From Paraspadella gotoi (Eukaryota > Chaetognatha), in assembly GCA_051294375.1 (NCBI GenBank), contig CM119269.1, positions 15,938,455 to 16,002,454 on the forward strand: a DNA stretch of 64,000 bases, given 5' to 3'. Position 1 is the stretch's first letter. Each line of letters starts with the position of its first letter. The notes beneath the pieces were generated by a model that saw only the letters and a program-made list of their open reading frames with translations, was not told where the DNA came from and did no database searches. The translations under genes were made by a program, and so were the position numbers. Shown here one piece after another: positions 9,993-21,372 of the stretch.

Positions 9993-11698
9993 GGCGGAAG
10001 CGAAAAAAGGCCTTAATAGAAGCAGAAAGACCCGGGTTCGATTCCGACGTTTTTTTTCCCTTATTTTACTTAGTGGTCAGTGGGAAGAAAGTTTGTCAAC
10101 TTTATTTCATGAAAAACGTTCCTGGTTTATTTAAACTAGAGTTTTACTTGTAATCACAACAGTTGAGTATTGATTGTGAACAAGTTTGTTCGTCGACCCC
10201 TATAATCCTGTGAACAAAGAAAAAAAATCGCGATAAATGCGGAGTGGAACTGAGGAGATACTGAGAGAGAGAGAGATAAAGAGAGAGAGAGATAAAGAGA
10301 GAGAGAGATAAACAGAGAGAGAGTGAGAGAGAGTTAGAATTCCCTTAGCCTTGGGATCGATGTATACATAATATGATTTTCCTACGAAGTGAGAGCAAAG
10401 TTTTTTTATACATACGGTTCTAGTTAATATTTTTGTTTTTCTATTGTGTTTGTTTATCTTATTTCTTGCCTCCATGAAGGAGAGAAGAGAAACGTGGTCT
10501 CTCACGATACACCCCCTTAAAACTATTTTTTAAAAAGTACGTAATAAAAAATAGTACTAATGTTAGTGTAATATTGTCATAGTAAGCATTGTCTGAGAGA
10601 GACAACGATGGCGAGAGACAATCATTGATAACCATAAATCACGATAATGGAGAAATAGAAGAACAATGTCGTCGAAAGAAATGAATCATAAAATGCGATT
10701 AAGAAGTTGAATATTTTTTTTTCTTTTATATTTGTTCAGCGAATCAGTCAGCATCGCCGTTGCCGGAGCAATTCAATTCCCAGTCAGTCGTGATAAAAGG
10801 TTTTTTAAAAAATTTTTGATGATCGTTGTCAAAGGAAAATATGGCCATCCAGCTTACTGGAGCAAGCCCATTCATTCGACGCTGGAGAGGATGAAAAAGA
10901 TCGTATACACAAAAAAGTAACGTGACTAATCCTGTTTCTGAAAAAAGCTTCGTCCTATTGGTCGATCGAAAGCTCCTGCACCAAAATGCGGGCCTCTGAT
11001 TGGTCCGTCCAAGTCTTTCAGTCAACAAACGAAACGGGGAAAACAAAAAAAAAAAAAAAAATAGAAAACAACTACAACCGGTTTCGAGCGATCGACTGCA
11101 CTGCAGAGTGTTCGATTAGTGCACTCAACTTTGGGTAAACTGTTTGTTCTTAAGCTTTAGACAAACGGTACAATTTGAGTACAATGTACTGATTAGCCAT
11201 GTTTGCTTTCAGTTTATTGAAAATTGAATTAGTCGAAAAAACAATTACGACTTTCCCGTAGAAGAAAGTAGTGAAACAATAAACACCTAAATTATTTGTT
11301 TTAAAGTTTCTTATGGAGGTTTATCATTGAGGTTGATCGTAAATTTTTTTATGGTTGATATCATACGACCCACTTAAATACCTCTTAAATTATATATATT
11401 TTGAGGACAGCTTCGATGTAAAAATTATTTATAATTATAGATTAAAATTAATGTTTGAAAATGGAGCAAAATATAAATAGGGAAAAAAATAAAAACATTA
11501 TGCAAACATCGTTTTGCCCTGGTTTAACAATGACCTATATTTATTAGTGAAAAGATGGTTACTACTTTTGCGTTTTATTTAGAATTCAACAAGGTTACAT
11601 ACATGAGCTTCAAACTAAGCTAAAACTAAAGACAAAACAAAGTTAAAGATTGAATGAAAACTACCACTATAGACAGAACAATGTTAAAGCAAAATATT
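9993..11698. other. Intergenic region upstream of the SLC49A3-like gene
   Basis: No coding exon recognised. Contains a tRNA-like B-box word GGTTCGATTCC (10035-10045) without a tRNA around it, interrupted (GA)n at 10264-10336, and a plus-strand ATTGG pair at 10957-10961 and 10999-11003. Short open frames at 10732-11046 on both strands overlap each other and have no family motif. The promoter of the SLC49A3-like gene should lie just above 9992. Confidence 0.4.
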
Positions 11699-11944
11699 TC
11701 AATCATTAAAGAATGCGACTATTCTTTTGAGAACTAAATTTTTCGAACAGTAGATTTTAGAAATAAAATTCTTTCTACGCTGGTTAAACTTGGTAATAAT
11801 GTCACAGTAACCAAATAAACTCCGTAGCTCTCTAATGCTTTCCCATCGGTTGAATCCAAATATTTTTCTGATACCATCATTAATAGCAACATTAATTTTG
11901 TTCATGTCGCGAGCCAAAAAAGATTTTACTTCACAGCAACAATT
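11699..11944 (-). pseudogene. LINE (non-LTR retrotransposon) reverse-transcriptase C-terminal remnant
   Basis: About 80 codons open on the minus strand up to a TGA. The word order fits the thumb/C-terminal region of LINE ORF2 proteins: CEVKSFLARDMNKINVAIND, then IRKIFGFNRWESIRELR, then LFGYCDIITKFNQRRKNF. The conserved N.alNd.iRkifg..+..SvreLR....G...i......RR..F pattern is seen in several non-LTR clades, and clade is not assigned. No start codon, upstream palm domain or endonuclease is visible, and the flanks are A+T-rich. Interpreted as a truncated dead insertion. Confidence 0.6.
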
Positions 11945-12504
11945 TCATACAACAATTTCATAAGTACTTCTTCGGACGTTTATACAAAGTATTATTAAAT
12001 TAATTGATCATATCATTATTTCCTCTCATTGGACCACATTTTGGTTCAGATGAATTTTCTCTTTCCGAAAGGATTTCGACCTCAGGCAGATTTAACCTCT
12101 GACCTTTCGTCCGATTACATGCGTCGATGGCCGAACATGGAAACGTGTTCCTGCTTAGAAATGAGAAAACCTTTTGAGGCTTTTAGAAATAAATAAAATT
12201 CGAGCCGAGCAATAAATTAGTGCCATTTAACACTTGACGAAATTTTTATATTTCAGTTCATCTGAATCCGTTTATTTTTTATGTTGAACTTTTTTTTTAA
12301 ACTTCTGATATGGTGTTTGTTGTTAAAAAGGGGCATACTACCATTCAGAAGAGTGACTGTTTCGAACTTTAAGGAATTTGTACAAAATTCAAATTATATA
12401 TATATTCTCGTTGTTCGGATTAACTTTTCCTGCGGCACCAAGATTGTTACAACCAAATCCCACCTTCCAATGTGGCGACACGACATCATATCGAAAGTCT
12501 CTCA

Positions 12505-12562
<58 letters not shown>

Positions 12563-13127
12563 GGAAATCGAATGACGTTTTGGTTTCGGACGTCGGCCGA
12601 GAAGAATATTTGTCCTGTTTCGTAATCCCCGTACTCCAAGATCAGACTTTTTTCCTTCGTGTCCTACGGTGTTAAGATCCTTTTTTTTAAGAACAAGATT
12701 GCAATGTAGTCGATTTGGCAAGAAAAGTACTGATAAGGATATTATTCATCCGCGACGTTAATGAATTTTGCTTAAATTTCGTCATTAGGTAAGTCATTGA
12801 AGCGAACAAAACTGACTCACTTTTACAAAAGAGTCCCGTATCTGCTCCTTCATCCTTGAACTTAATTTTAATACAAATAATATTTAAACACAATCAATTA
12901 ACAAACCCGATACTATATTCCTTAACGCTAATCCTAAACCCTCATCGTTAATCTCTAATCCTAACCATTAATCTCTAATCCTAACCATTAACACCTAATC
13001 CTAACTTTTAATTTAATCTTTATAATTTAAAACCGACTTAATGCTTAATTTAAAATGAAATGGGGCTTTTTTAACATATCAATGATATTTGCATTAAATT
13101 AGTCGTCGTTGCTAAGGAAATATTACG
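11945..13127. other. Intergenic region before the unidentified 8-exon gene
   Basis: No coding exon seen. Contains a long (CT)n tract at 12488-12559 and a short 20-bp tandem ATCTCTAATCCTAACCATTA at 12951-12990 with degenerate CTAATCCTAA words on either side. The promoter of the plus-strand gene starting at 13128 is expected at the right end. Confidence 0.4.
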
Positions 13128-15557
13128 ATGCTGCAAGGAAACTACGGGGACAGCGTTGTGGTCAGGAGACGGGTGGGTGGCGCGTTGCCTTCTTACGACA
13201 CTGGTAAGTTCGAAGAACGATTCATTTTAGTCATATTTATAGTTCGTATATGTCTAACCCACTGACTACTACAGATGAGCGGGAAGATTTAAGAAGTGTA
13301 TGAAATAACTTCTCGTAAATTCAGGTTTCAGCACTTTTGCCATAAAAAACGGAGCTGTTCATTGCAAACAGGCAGAATCTACAGAAAACCGGGAAGAGAT
13401 GGGCCACCCCCGCTATCAGGTATGACAATATATGAAAATAATGAACAATTTTGTCTCATGAACCGATAAATTAAACTAAATTAACATAAGACGTCAGAAT
13501 GGACTAGATTTGGCCAGTTTGAAGCTGTAAAAAAAAAATGTTATATTGTTATAACTTATATGAACGATTGAAAAAAAACCCCTTCCGTTGCTCATTTGTT
13601 TCAGAGTGAAGAAGGAGATATAGAAGCCTCTACGGTCGCATGAGATTCACGGAGCTTGGTCGGCGTCGCGGACTTCCTGTTTCGTCCCAGCGACCGGCGT
13701 CGTCTCAGCTGGCGGCGTCGTCCGCGCTCGGCTGCGGGCGTCGCAGGGGCGAAAGATTCTTTCTTCACTCGGACAAACTGAGGAGGCGGACTTCGTCGCC
13801 CCGTCGAAGCGACAGAAAAAGTGTACGATTGTTTGTCTGTATAATGATATTAGTATTTATAATTTAATTCGATGATTAATCCTCGTTTATATTATTTATT
13901 ATTATTATATTATTATTATTATTTTTGTTCATTTCTTCCTTCTTATTTTCTTTCTTTCTTTCGTTCTATCTTTCTGCGTAAGTTTTATTAATATTAGTAT
14001 TTTCATCTTTTTTCCCCCAGCTCATCAGCTGATTCGAGGTTTCGCTTCAGAGATCGAGGTGCACTTGGCGCCAGTGGCTTTAATCGCTTGTCAGGGTAGC
14101 AGCGTCGGCTTGTATCAGGCGAGAAATATGTACACAATTAGAGAAATAATATGTAAAAGTTTAAAAAATGAGAAACTGGTTAAGTTAATAGTTTATTATT
14201 AGTTTGTATTATTGGATAAAAGAACCTAAAAATGATGTTATTGAAATAAAAAAAAAATGTTTTACTTTGCAATGATAACATTTTCTTTCAACTTTCCGAT
14301 GTTCTTTTGATTCTACTCAGGGTAACAAGAAGGTTGCTCAAGGCATGCGACCCAAGCGGAGAAACAGCACAGGAAACACGAATCCCGAAAAAACAAAAGA
14401 CATTGAGTCGCGACCCAGGGAACCTCCAACTCTTCCAGACCCATCATCGGACGAGATTCGGCGCCTCCTTCTCAGAAGCGCCGATTCCGGCAACAATCGA
14501 CGCAACTCCTTCGTCGGCGTTCCGCTGCTCAAAAAAAGCGCCGCCAGGTGAATACAGTTGGCGTTACAATTTGATGAGTAATAAGATTGGACGTCATGCT
14601 AAATAGGAAGAACAAAATTTTTACTGTGCGCTTTAAATACCACAATAACACAAATCCCGAAGTGATTGTTCGGGTTGTCAATGTAAGTTGGTAAATAATG
14701 TTTACTTCAAAGTATCTATATGTATGACATTGTATGTATGTATGTTAATCAACTCTTTGTTCTTCAAGGAGTTTGAGTTCCATCAATCTTCGAAGTCGCC
14801 TCGATTCCGCCTCCTCCTTTTCCTCTTCCTCCTCATCTAAGCCTGAATTTCCCGCCGTTCCATTGAGAGGGCAACCGGTTCACATTCAAAACGCTCCGAA
14901 AAGGTGATCACTAAAAAATTAAAGGTTCACGGAGCGTCTTTTGTTTTGATTAAAATTTGACGCTAAAATTTTTTTCCTTTTTTACCTTTTTTATTCAGAT
15001 GTTTCGATCGTCATAAATGGCGGCCATTTGATCTGGACGTCAAACAGGCTTTCGTTCTGGAGAACGAAGGTTAGAGCAAAACTTTTTTAGTTGCGCCGCG
15101 AGTATTCGCGGAGCAACTCTAAGAGACACTTTATGAATGAAAGATGCATTCCGCTGCGGCGCATATGATGGTAGTTACATAATCGCCCATAAATAAATGT
15201 GATAGACAATCACTGCGGCGCAACACGTTGGAATTACCCTTCTTGTTTTATCCCAAAATTCCTATCCCAATTTCCAAACAAATTTTCAAATATAAATTTT
15301 CCCATCACTTTTCCCGATCCCAATTTCCCATCTCGATCTCCCATTCCGATATCCCATACCAATGTCCAATCCCGATATATCCAATCCAAATTTCCCAAAA
15401 CTCAGGCTTGGGCGACGCCAACGACGACGACGACGACGACGATGAACTGGAGACGAAGTTGAATCTCGTTCTAAATCTTCCGTCGACGAGCGGAGAGAAA
15501 GAAGAGGGCGGGTCGGCGAGGGGCGTGGAACTGGGGAGTGAGAAAGACGCTGGATGA
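13128..15557 (+). CDS. Unidentified spliced gene, 8 exons, ~386 aa, with one apparent 1-base frameshift
   Basis: Not recognised. Best model: exons 13128-13203, 13325-13419, 13624-13820, 14021-14095, 14321-14682, 14770-14903, 14999-15069, 15406-15557 (TGA). Donors include consensus GTAAGT after exons 1 and 5. Junction phases agree (1,0,2,2,0,2,1). The frame carries through only if one base is extra near 14615, where RHAK must join RKNKIFTVRFKYHN. With that base removed the sum is 1161 nt. Exon 3 uses an AG 19 nt inside a better-looking acceptor (13604), which would hit a stop at 13641. The product is basic and Ser/Arg/Pro-rich in the middle, with a Ser run, then CFDRHKWRPFDLDVKQAFVL, a D7 run from (GAC)n and an acidic tail. 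No membrane segment or known domain. It may be nuclear, by composition only. A frameshifted pseudogene is the alternative. Confidence 0.55.
15090..15224 (+). mobile_element. Short MITE-like element, copy 2, in intron 7 of the unidentified gene
   Basis: 135 bp bounded by GTTGCGCCGC (15090-15099) and its reverse complement GCGGCGCAAC (15215-15224). The left end continues into a palindrome (CCGCGAGTATTCGCGG, one mismatch from the other copies) followed by AGCAACTCT. No coding capacity. A target-site duplication is not evident. Confidence 0.6.
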
Positions 15558-15617
15558 GATGAGATGAGATGAGATGAGATGAGATGAGATGAGATGAGAT
15601 GAGATGAGATGAGATGA
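15553..15617 (+). repeat. (GAGAT)n pentanucleotide repeat
   Basis: About 12 perfect GATGA/GAGAT units beginning at the last codons of the unidentified gene, so the stop codon itself lies in the first repeat unit. Confidence 0.9.
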
Positions 15618-16024
15618 ATTTGAAGACTCAACATGCTCGATTGTTCTTGGACAAAACAGAACAGTTGCTTGTCTTTCCTCAAATTTATATTTTCGAATAT
15701 CACGGGTCTAAAACTTTTATTTAATTAAATATGCATTTTTTTCTCTAGAAGATGAATTTCACGTTTTTAAAGTTGTTTTCGTTATTTTACAAAAAAATTG
15801 GTTCTGCATGTTTAGTCACAAAATCGCTATATTGAGACTAATTTCTAAAAAAATCGCCAAATCAGTATTTTTTTACTAGTTTTTTTATAGCTTGTCTCTT
15901 ATACTTCCTCAAACGACGATGTATGTTATGAGATAACTTGACTTTTCCAATACATCCGTCATTGTCAGTACAGTAAAGCCTCAAAAGAAAGTTAAAAACG
16001 CCCGTTTTTAACCCTCCTCACGCG

Positions 16025-16098
<74 letters not shown>

Positions 16099-16846
16099 CC
16101 CTCCCCCATTTTGAATTCTCTTTGCCGAAAGGATTTTCGTCTTGACCGACATCAAACAGAAAAACTGAGCCGACAGACCGAGCGACCGGTCGACGACCCG
16201 AGGATTTGAAATTTTACGGCCACCGAATTTTTCTTGAGGATGGAAGAAAAAAAATGGGAGGAGAAAAATTGGAATCGATAAAATGGAGAAACAAACTTGG
16301 CGATCGGAGGGGCAATTCGTCGGATGAAATATGATTGTATTTAATCATTTGTTTTTAATATAGTGTATAGTGGATTTAGAGATTTCGGCTTTTCAAATTT
16401 GAGACAGTTAATTATAGTTTAAGTAGAGAATTATGAAAATTTTTACTGCCCTTTTGACAAATTGAAATATTTGCGACGCAATTCTGCCTGACCGAGAGGA
16501 AATTTTTCTAATTTTGTGCTCTTAGTTAGTTCCTAGTACAAAAAAATGACAACTCGAATCTGCCATATTTTGTTTTTCCAAGAAATTCTTCTAATTCTTC
16601 ACCCTATCATCGACTCTCCTACCCTTTCCTTCACCTCCTTTCTCTTTCCTTCTTACCCCCTCGCTGTCTCCTCCGCGAAAGCAGAAAACGCTGCCTGCAA
16701 CGTCTAATTAAAATCAGACTTATTCCGAGAACTGCGATATGCAAATGAAATTAAAGCCCCGCCCCCGTCCGCCCCCTTCTCTCTTACTATTTCCATTGAA
16801 TGCTGCCCTCTTTCCGATGACCCCCTGCAAGCAGCGCCGCCCCGCC

Positions 16847-16943
<97 letters not shown>

Positions 16944-17010
16944 CTAACAAATTATGCAAATCCAAAGTTGATGCGGAATTCGAATTCGATCCTTCCCTCG
17001 GCCAAACTTG
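15618..17010. other. Non-coding stretch with two long (CT)n tracts
   Basis: (CT)n at 16028-16096 and 16852-16940. Between and around them are two octamer words ATGCAAAT (16739-16746 and 16954-16961) and a GC box GCCCCGCCCCC near 16757. No exon recognised. Confidence 0.5.
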
Positions 17011-17060
17011 ATTGGTTGCTCAGATGGAATCGCTCGACTGTGATTGGTCGAGAAGGAAAA
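16690..17060. promoter_or_regulatory. Candidate promoter/enhancer: two octamers, GC box, two CCAAT boxes
   Basis: POU-type octamers ATGCAAAT (16739, 16954) flank the CT tract. An Sp/KLF-like GC box lies beside the first. ATTGG (reverse CCAAT) occurs at 17011 and 17043. Motif presence is seen directly; regulatory function is inference. Confidence 0.3.
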
Positions 17061-17459
17061 GCGAGGGCGAGGGACGCCGAAAGGGCATCGGCAGTGCATA
17101 TAGAATTTTAAATTGCCAGAAATTAGACATTCTCTTCTCTCTCTCTCTCTCTTCTCCTCCTCGTCCTTATCTCACTCTCCTCTCGCTGATCCTCTCATCC
17201 TCATTCTCTCAGCCTCCAATCCCTCCCCCTCTCTCTCCCTCATTCCCCTCCCTCCACTCCTCGCTGCACTCTCCTTCCCTTCTCCCTCCCTCTCTCTCCA
17301 ATCCCAATCCTCCCTCTCTCGCTCTGTCTCTCTCGTCGTCTCTACCGCACTTTGCGGCGATAGAGGGCACGGAGACGATGGGAGAGAACGGCGGGAGGGC
17401 GCGAGGGGTCCTGTGAGAAATGGCGCGAAGGGTGAAGGGCGGAGAGCAGTGGAAGCAGA

Positions 17460-17530
<71 letters not shown>

Positions 17531-18060
17531 AGAGAGACGGAGAGGGAGACAGAGTGGGAGAACCGATAAAGTTATAGAGAGGCCATCGGGGTTATCGGAA
17601 AAGGGCGTGACCGAATCCCGTCGGTTGTGTTCGCGGGCGTGGGGTGACAGGGGTGAGCCAGAGTGAACCGGGGTGTGCCGCTTGGGGAGAAATCCTATTG
17701 TGATGACGACGAGTAAAAGGGCGAAAGATTGGTGCTGGTGAAACTGGAAAACTAATGTTTCGTAACTTATCTACATATATTATAATTAGAAAATTTGTCG
17801 GAGACGCGGATATAATTCGTAAGATTGATTTATCTGCAACTTCCTCATAGGTTTAATTCTTGGGTGTGCCTTTTTGGCTTTGTGTGCCGCTTCGGCCGTG
17901 TGTGCCTCCTCGGGCACGCAGTGCACGCAGTGCCCCCGACGGAAGATGGAATCCTCCAGAGGGCGAGAAGTAGGGTCGAGGGGTCGAGGGTTCGCGGGGA
18001 AAGCGCCACGGGACGCGGGAAAATGACCTTTAAGAGAAGAGGGAATAAAAGCTAGAATCG
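17011..18060. other. Low-complexity CT-rich then GA-rich stretch
   Basis: Pyrimidine-rich 17120-17340 followed by (GA)n at 17460-17540. After that comes an island rich in GTGTGCC words (17640-17930) without a clear coding frame. Nothing identified. Confidence 0.5.
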
Positions 18061-18064
18061 TCGC

Positions 18065-18068
18065 TTTA

Positions 18069-18099
<31 letters not shown>

Positions 18100-18545
18100 G
18101 TCGTCTTCTTTTTATTCTTTGTCGTTTGTCGTCGTCTACCTCGTCATCATCAGCGTCATCGTCGTCATCGTCATTTATATCGTCGTCATTATCATCGGCA
18201 TCGTCGTCGGTCTTGTAATTTTCATTATCGTCGTCGTCTTCATCAGCATCATCCTCATCGTCGTCGTTGTCTTCATCATCATTGTCGTCTTAATCATCAT
18301 CGTCGTCGTCATCTCTGTTGTCGTCTTCATCAGCATCATCATCATCGTCACTGTCGTCTTCAACATCATCGTCTAGTCGTCGTCTTCATCATCATCATCG
18401 TCTAGTCTTGCTCAGCATCATCATCGTCGTCGCCGTCGTCTTCAACATCATCGTCTCGTCGTCGTCTTCAACATCATCGTCTCGTCGTCGTCTTCAACAT
18501 CATCGTCGTCGTCGTCATCTCCGTCGTCGTCTTCATCGTCGTTAT
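18065..18545 (+). repeat. Compound (GTC/ATC)n trinucleotide array with a 26-bp higher-order repeat
   Basis: Nearly 480 bp of GTC, ATC and TTC triplets. Within it, a unit starting CGTCGTCTTCAACATCATCG and 26 bp long recurs three times at about 18436-18516. Translations give long Val/Ile or Ser runs; not treated as protein. Confidence 0.85.
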
Positions 18546-18894
18546 AAAGTCGAAACGAAGCAAAGGATCTTGGATCGGAGGAGATATTCCGCTAATGGCG
18601 CTCGGACCGAATCGGTCGATGAGGGTTAAGGGCAGATTCGATTCACAAAATTAATTTATTCATAAAGCCAAAGTATGTTTCTTTTTTTCTTGTCAGAATT
18701 TAGAAGAAGCTATGTATGAAATATTAAATATAACCAGTAGCAGACTTGACGGTATTTCGTCGCAAACTTTAAATGAAATTAAAACTCATATTAGTAAAAT
18801 ACTAAATTACGTTTGAAGAAACGATTGCCAATAGTTAATATGAAGAAAAAGAAAGAATGAAAAAAAAAGATGAAAGAAATAAAGAAAGATGGAA

Positions 18895-18913
18895 AGAAAG
18901 AAAGAAAGAAATA

Positions 18914-18993
<80 letters not shown>

Positions 18994-19003
18994 AAAGAAA
19001 GAA
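18895..19003 (+). repeat. (GAAA)n tetranucleotide repeat
   Basis: Roughly 25 AAAG units, nearly perfect. Confidence 0.9.
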
Positions 19004-19091
19004 AAGAGAACAAATCTCCCACCCCGGAATTTCTTTTTCCTTGTCGCGCCTCCATTACTTACCTTCTTCCTCTTCTGACGTGTCCCCCATC

Positions 19092-19092
19092 A

Positions 19093-19154
<62 letters not shown>

Positions 19155-19270
19155 TCCCGAGTAAGGAAGTAACCTCGACGTCCGTTTTGCGGGGTTAAGC
19201 GGCGTCAGCGGGCGTCGGCTTCCTTCGGCGTGCGTCGGCGGGCGTCGGCGGGCGTCGGGCGGCGTCGGAA
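19092..19270 (+). repeat. (GCC)n array and adjacent GCGGGCGTCG minisatellite
   Basis: About 20 CGC/GCC triplets (19092-19156), then at 19195-19270 a degenerate 10-bp unit GCGGGCGTCG repeated about six times. G+C-rich in both parts. No convincing exon boundaries. Confidence 0.75.
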
Positions 19271-19431
19271 AGCGGGTCGACCTTTTCGTCCGCGGATTCC
19301 GATGCGACGGTTCGGGGGCGTCGCTCACTCAAAGACCGATGACCCTCTGCGGCGGAGCAGGAGGAAAGGAGGGGTGGAGGTGGGAGGGGAAAAGAGGGGA
19401 GGGAAGATGAAGATGATGATGATGATAATGA

Positions 19432-19441
19432 NNNNNNNNNN
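19432..19441. other. Assembly gap (10 N) inside (GAT)n
   Basis: Ten N between GATGATGATAATGA and GATGATGATG. Confidence 0.95.
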
Positions 19442-19552
19442 GATGATGATGATGATGATGATCAAAGATCAAATGTGTGAGTTCTAGTATGAATGATTAG
19501 AAGTGATCCGATTTCCGTCTACTATGTATTACCCTCTCTCTTTCTCTCTCTC

Positions 19553-19786
19553 NNNNNNNNNNNNNNNNNNNNNNNNNNNNNNNNNNNNNNNNNNNNNNNN
19601 NNNNNNNNNNNNNNNNNNNNNNNNNNNNNNNNNNNNNNNNNNNNNNNNNNNNNNNNNNNNNNNNNNNNNNNNNNNNNNNNNNNNNNNNNNNNNNNNNNNN
19701 NNNNNNNNNNNNNNNNNNNNNNNNNNNNNNNNNNNNNNNNNNNNNNNNNNNNNNNNNNNNNNNNNNNNNNNNNNNNNNNNNNNNNN
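19553..19786. other. Assembly gap (234 N) with CT on the left and GA on the right
   Basis: Left flank ends in (CT)n, right flank starts with (GA)n, so purine and pyrimidine strands swap across the gap. Confidence 0.95.
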
Positions 19787-19817
<31 letters not shown>

Positions 19818-20048
19818 GTAGCGGTGCGTTACATGAACTCTCCTCATAAGTCTTAACCTTTCCCGCTTTCCTTTGGATCTGGGTTTTGACGGTGGTCCGG
19901 GTGGAAGGATGAAAAGGAGAAAAAAAAAAGAATAAAAAAAGTGGAGGAAGAAAGAAGAGAAAGAGAAGGTGAAATAGGATTAAAAAGATTAGTCCTAATG
20001 AAGATGATTAGAAGGAAAATTAAGAGGAGGGAAGACGGAGAAAGCAAG

Positions 20049-20657
20049 NNNNNNNNNNNNNNNNNNNNNNNNNNNNNNNNNNNNNNNNNNNNNNNNNNNN
20101 NNNNNNNNNNNNNNNNNNNNNNNNNNNNNNNNNNNNNNNNNNNNNNNNNNNNNNNNNNNNNNNNNNNNNNNNNNNNNNNNNNNNNNNNNNNNNNNNNNNN
20201 NNNNNNNNNNNNNNNNNNNNNNNNNNNNNNNNNNNNNNNNNNNNNNNNNNNNNNNNNNNNNNNNNNNNNNNNNNNNNNNNNNNNNNNNNNNNNNNNNNNN
20301 NNNNNNNNNNNNNNNNNNNNNNNNNNNNNNNNNNNNNNNNNNNNNNNNNNNNNNNNNNNNNNNNNNNNNNNNNNNNNNNNNNNNNNNNNNNNNNNNNNNN
20401 NNNNNNNNNNNNNNNNNNNNNNNNNNNNNNNNNNNNNNNNNNNNNNNNNNNNNNNNNNNNNNNNNNNNNNNNNNNNNNNNNNNNNNNNNNNNNNNNNNNN
20501 NNNNNNNNNNNNNNNNNNNNNNNNNNNNNNNNNNNNNNNNNNNNNNNNNNNNNNNNNNNNNNNNNNNNNNNNNNNNNNNNNNNNNNNNNNNNNNNNNNNN
20601 NNNNNNNNNNNNNNNNNNNNNNNNNNNNNNNNNNNNNNNNNNNNNNNNNNNNNNNNN
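20049..20657. other. Assembly gap (609 N) bordered by (GA)n on the right
   Basis: Run of N followed by an AGAGAG tract. The left side is a GA-rich purine stretch (19910-20048). Confidence 0.95.
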
Positions 20658-21304
20658 AGAGAGAGAGAGAGAGAGGTGGGGAAGGGAGCCGCTTTCGACA
20701 GGACATCCATCTTTAATGCTTCGGCGACGAGGAATCGACTGTTTTTATTGTCAAAAGTATTGAAGAAAACGAATTATTCACTGAAATGATTCATGAATTT
20801 AATTATTGTACTTTCAACTGGGGCTATAGGGATAGGTTTTGTACCCAACAATAGAAATATTTAGAATAAGATTGTTTCAATTGTCAATTCTAGGTCCAAA
20901 GCTACAACAACAACAAGAACAACAACAACAACAACGACGACGACGACAACAATAACAATAACAACAACAACAACGACGATGACGACTACAACGACAACAA
21001 CAACATTTGTCGAAAAAGGAGAATCCGAATTTTTGTTCTTTTGTTGACGAAAATTTGAAATCCGAAATAAAAGTTAAAGTTTGTTCGCGAACAAGAATTT
21101 TCTTGTCGAAAAATCTTTTTCCCGGGATTTTTCGTCTCGATAAAGAGCCGGAGAGCGCCGGGTCAGGCCCGGCAGGGAGTCATCTTTCACCGGCAGGGGT
21201 CGTCGTGCATCGGCGGAGCTCCGCTGGGGCCAAGGTAAACCCCTGTCGCACGGAGGACAATTTCACCTTTAACGCGCATTCTTTTGATCTTGCGCCTGAG
21301 AGAC

Positions 21305-21372
<68 letters not shown>

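Noticed and set aside
10021-10050. tRNA-like B box GGTTCGATTCC
   Set aside because: No acceptor, D or anticodon arm can be folded around it, so not a tRNA gene; too little for a SINE call.
12900-13020. Telomere-like CCTAACC words
   Set aside because: The unit is 20 bp and degenerate, not TTAGGG or TTAGG; better described as a short tandem repeat.
13640-13867. ORF starting MRFTELGRRR as an independent or dicistronic gene
   Set aside because: Its continuation needs a poor GC donor (CAG|GCGAGA at 14118) and then fails in phase at exon 6; the alternative frame through 13624-13820 fits the downstream exons with GT donors.
14021-14118. Exon 4 reading HQLIRGFASEIEVHLAPVAL with a GC donor
   Set aside because: Attractive peptide, but phases with exons 3 and 5-6 are inconsistent unless several errors are assumed.
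16720-17011. Leu-Ser / Arg-Glu repeat ORFs over CT/GA tracts here and elsewhere (e.g. 37645-38031, 40022-40180, 58791-59021)
   Set aside because: Pure translations of dinucleotide repeats; both strands and several frames are open.
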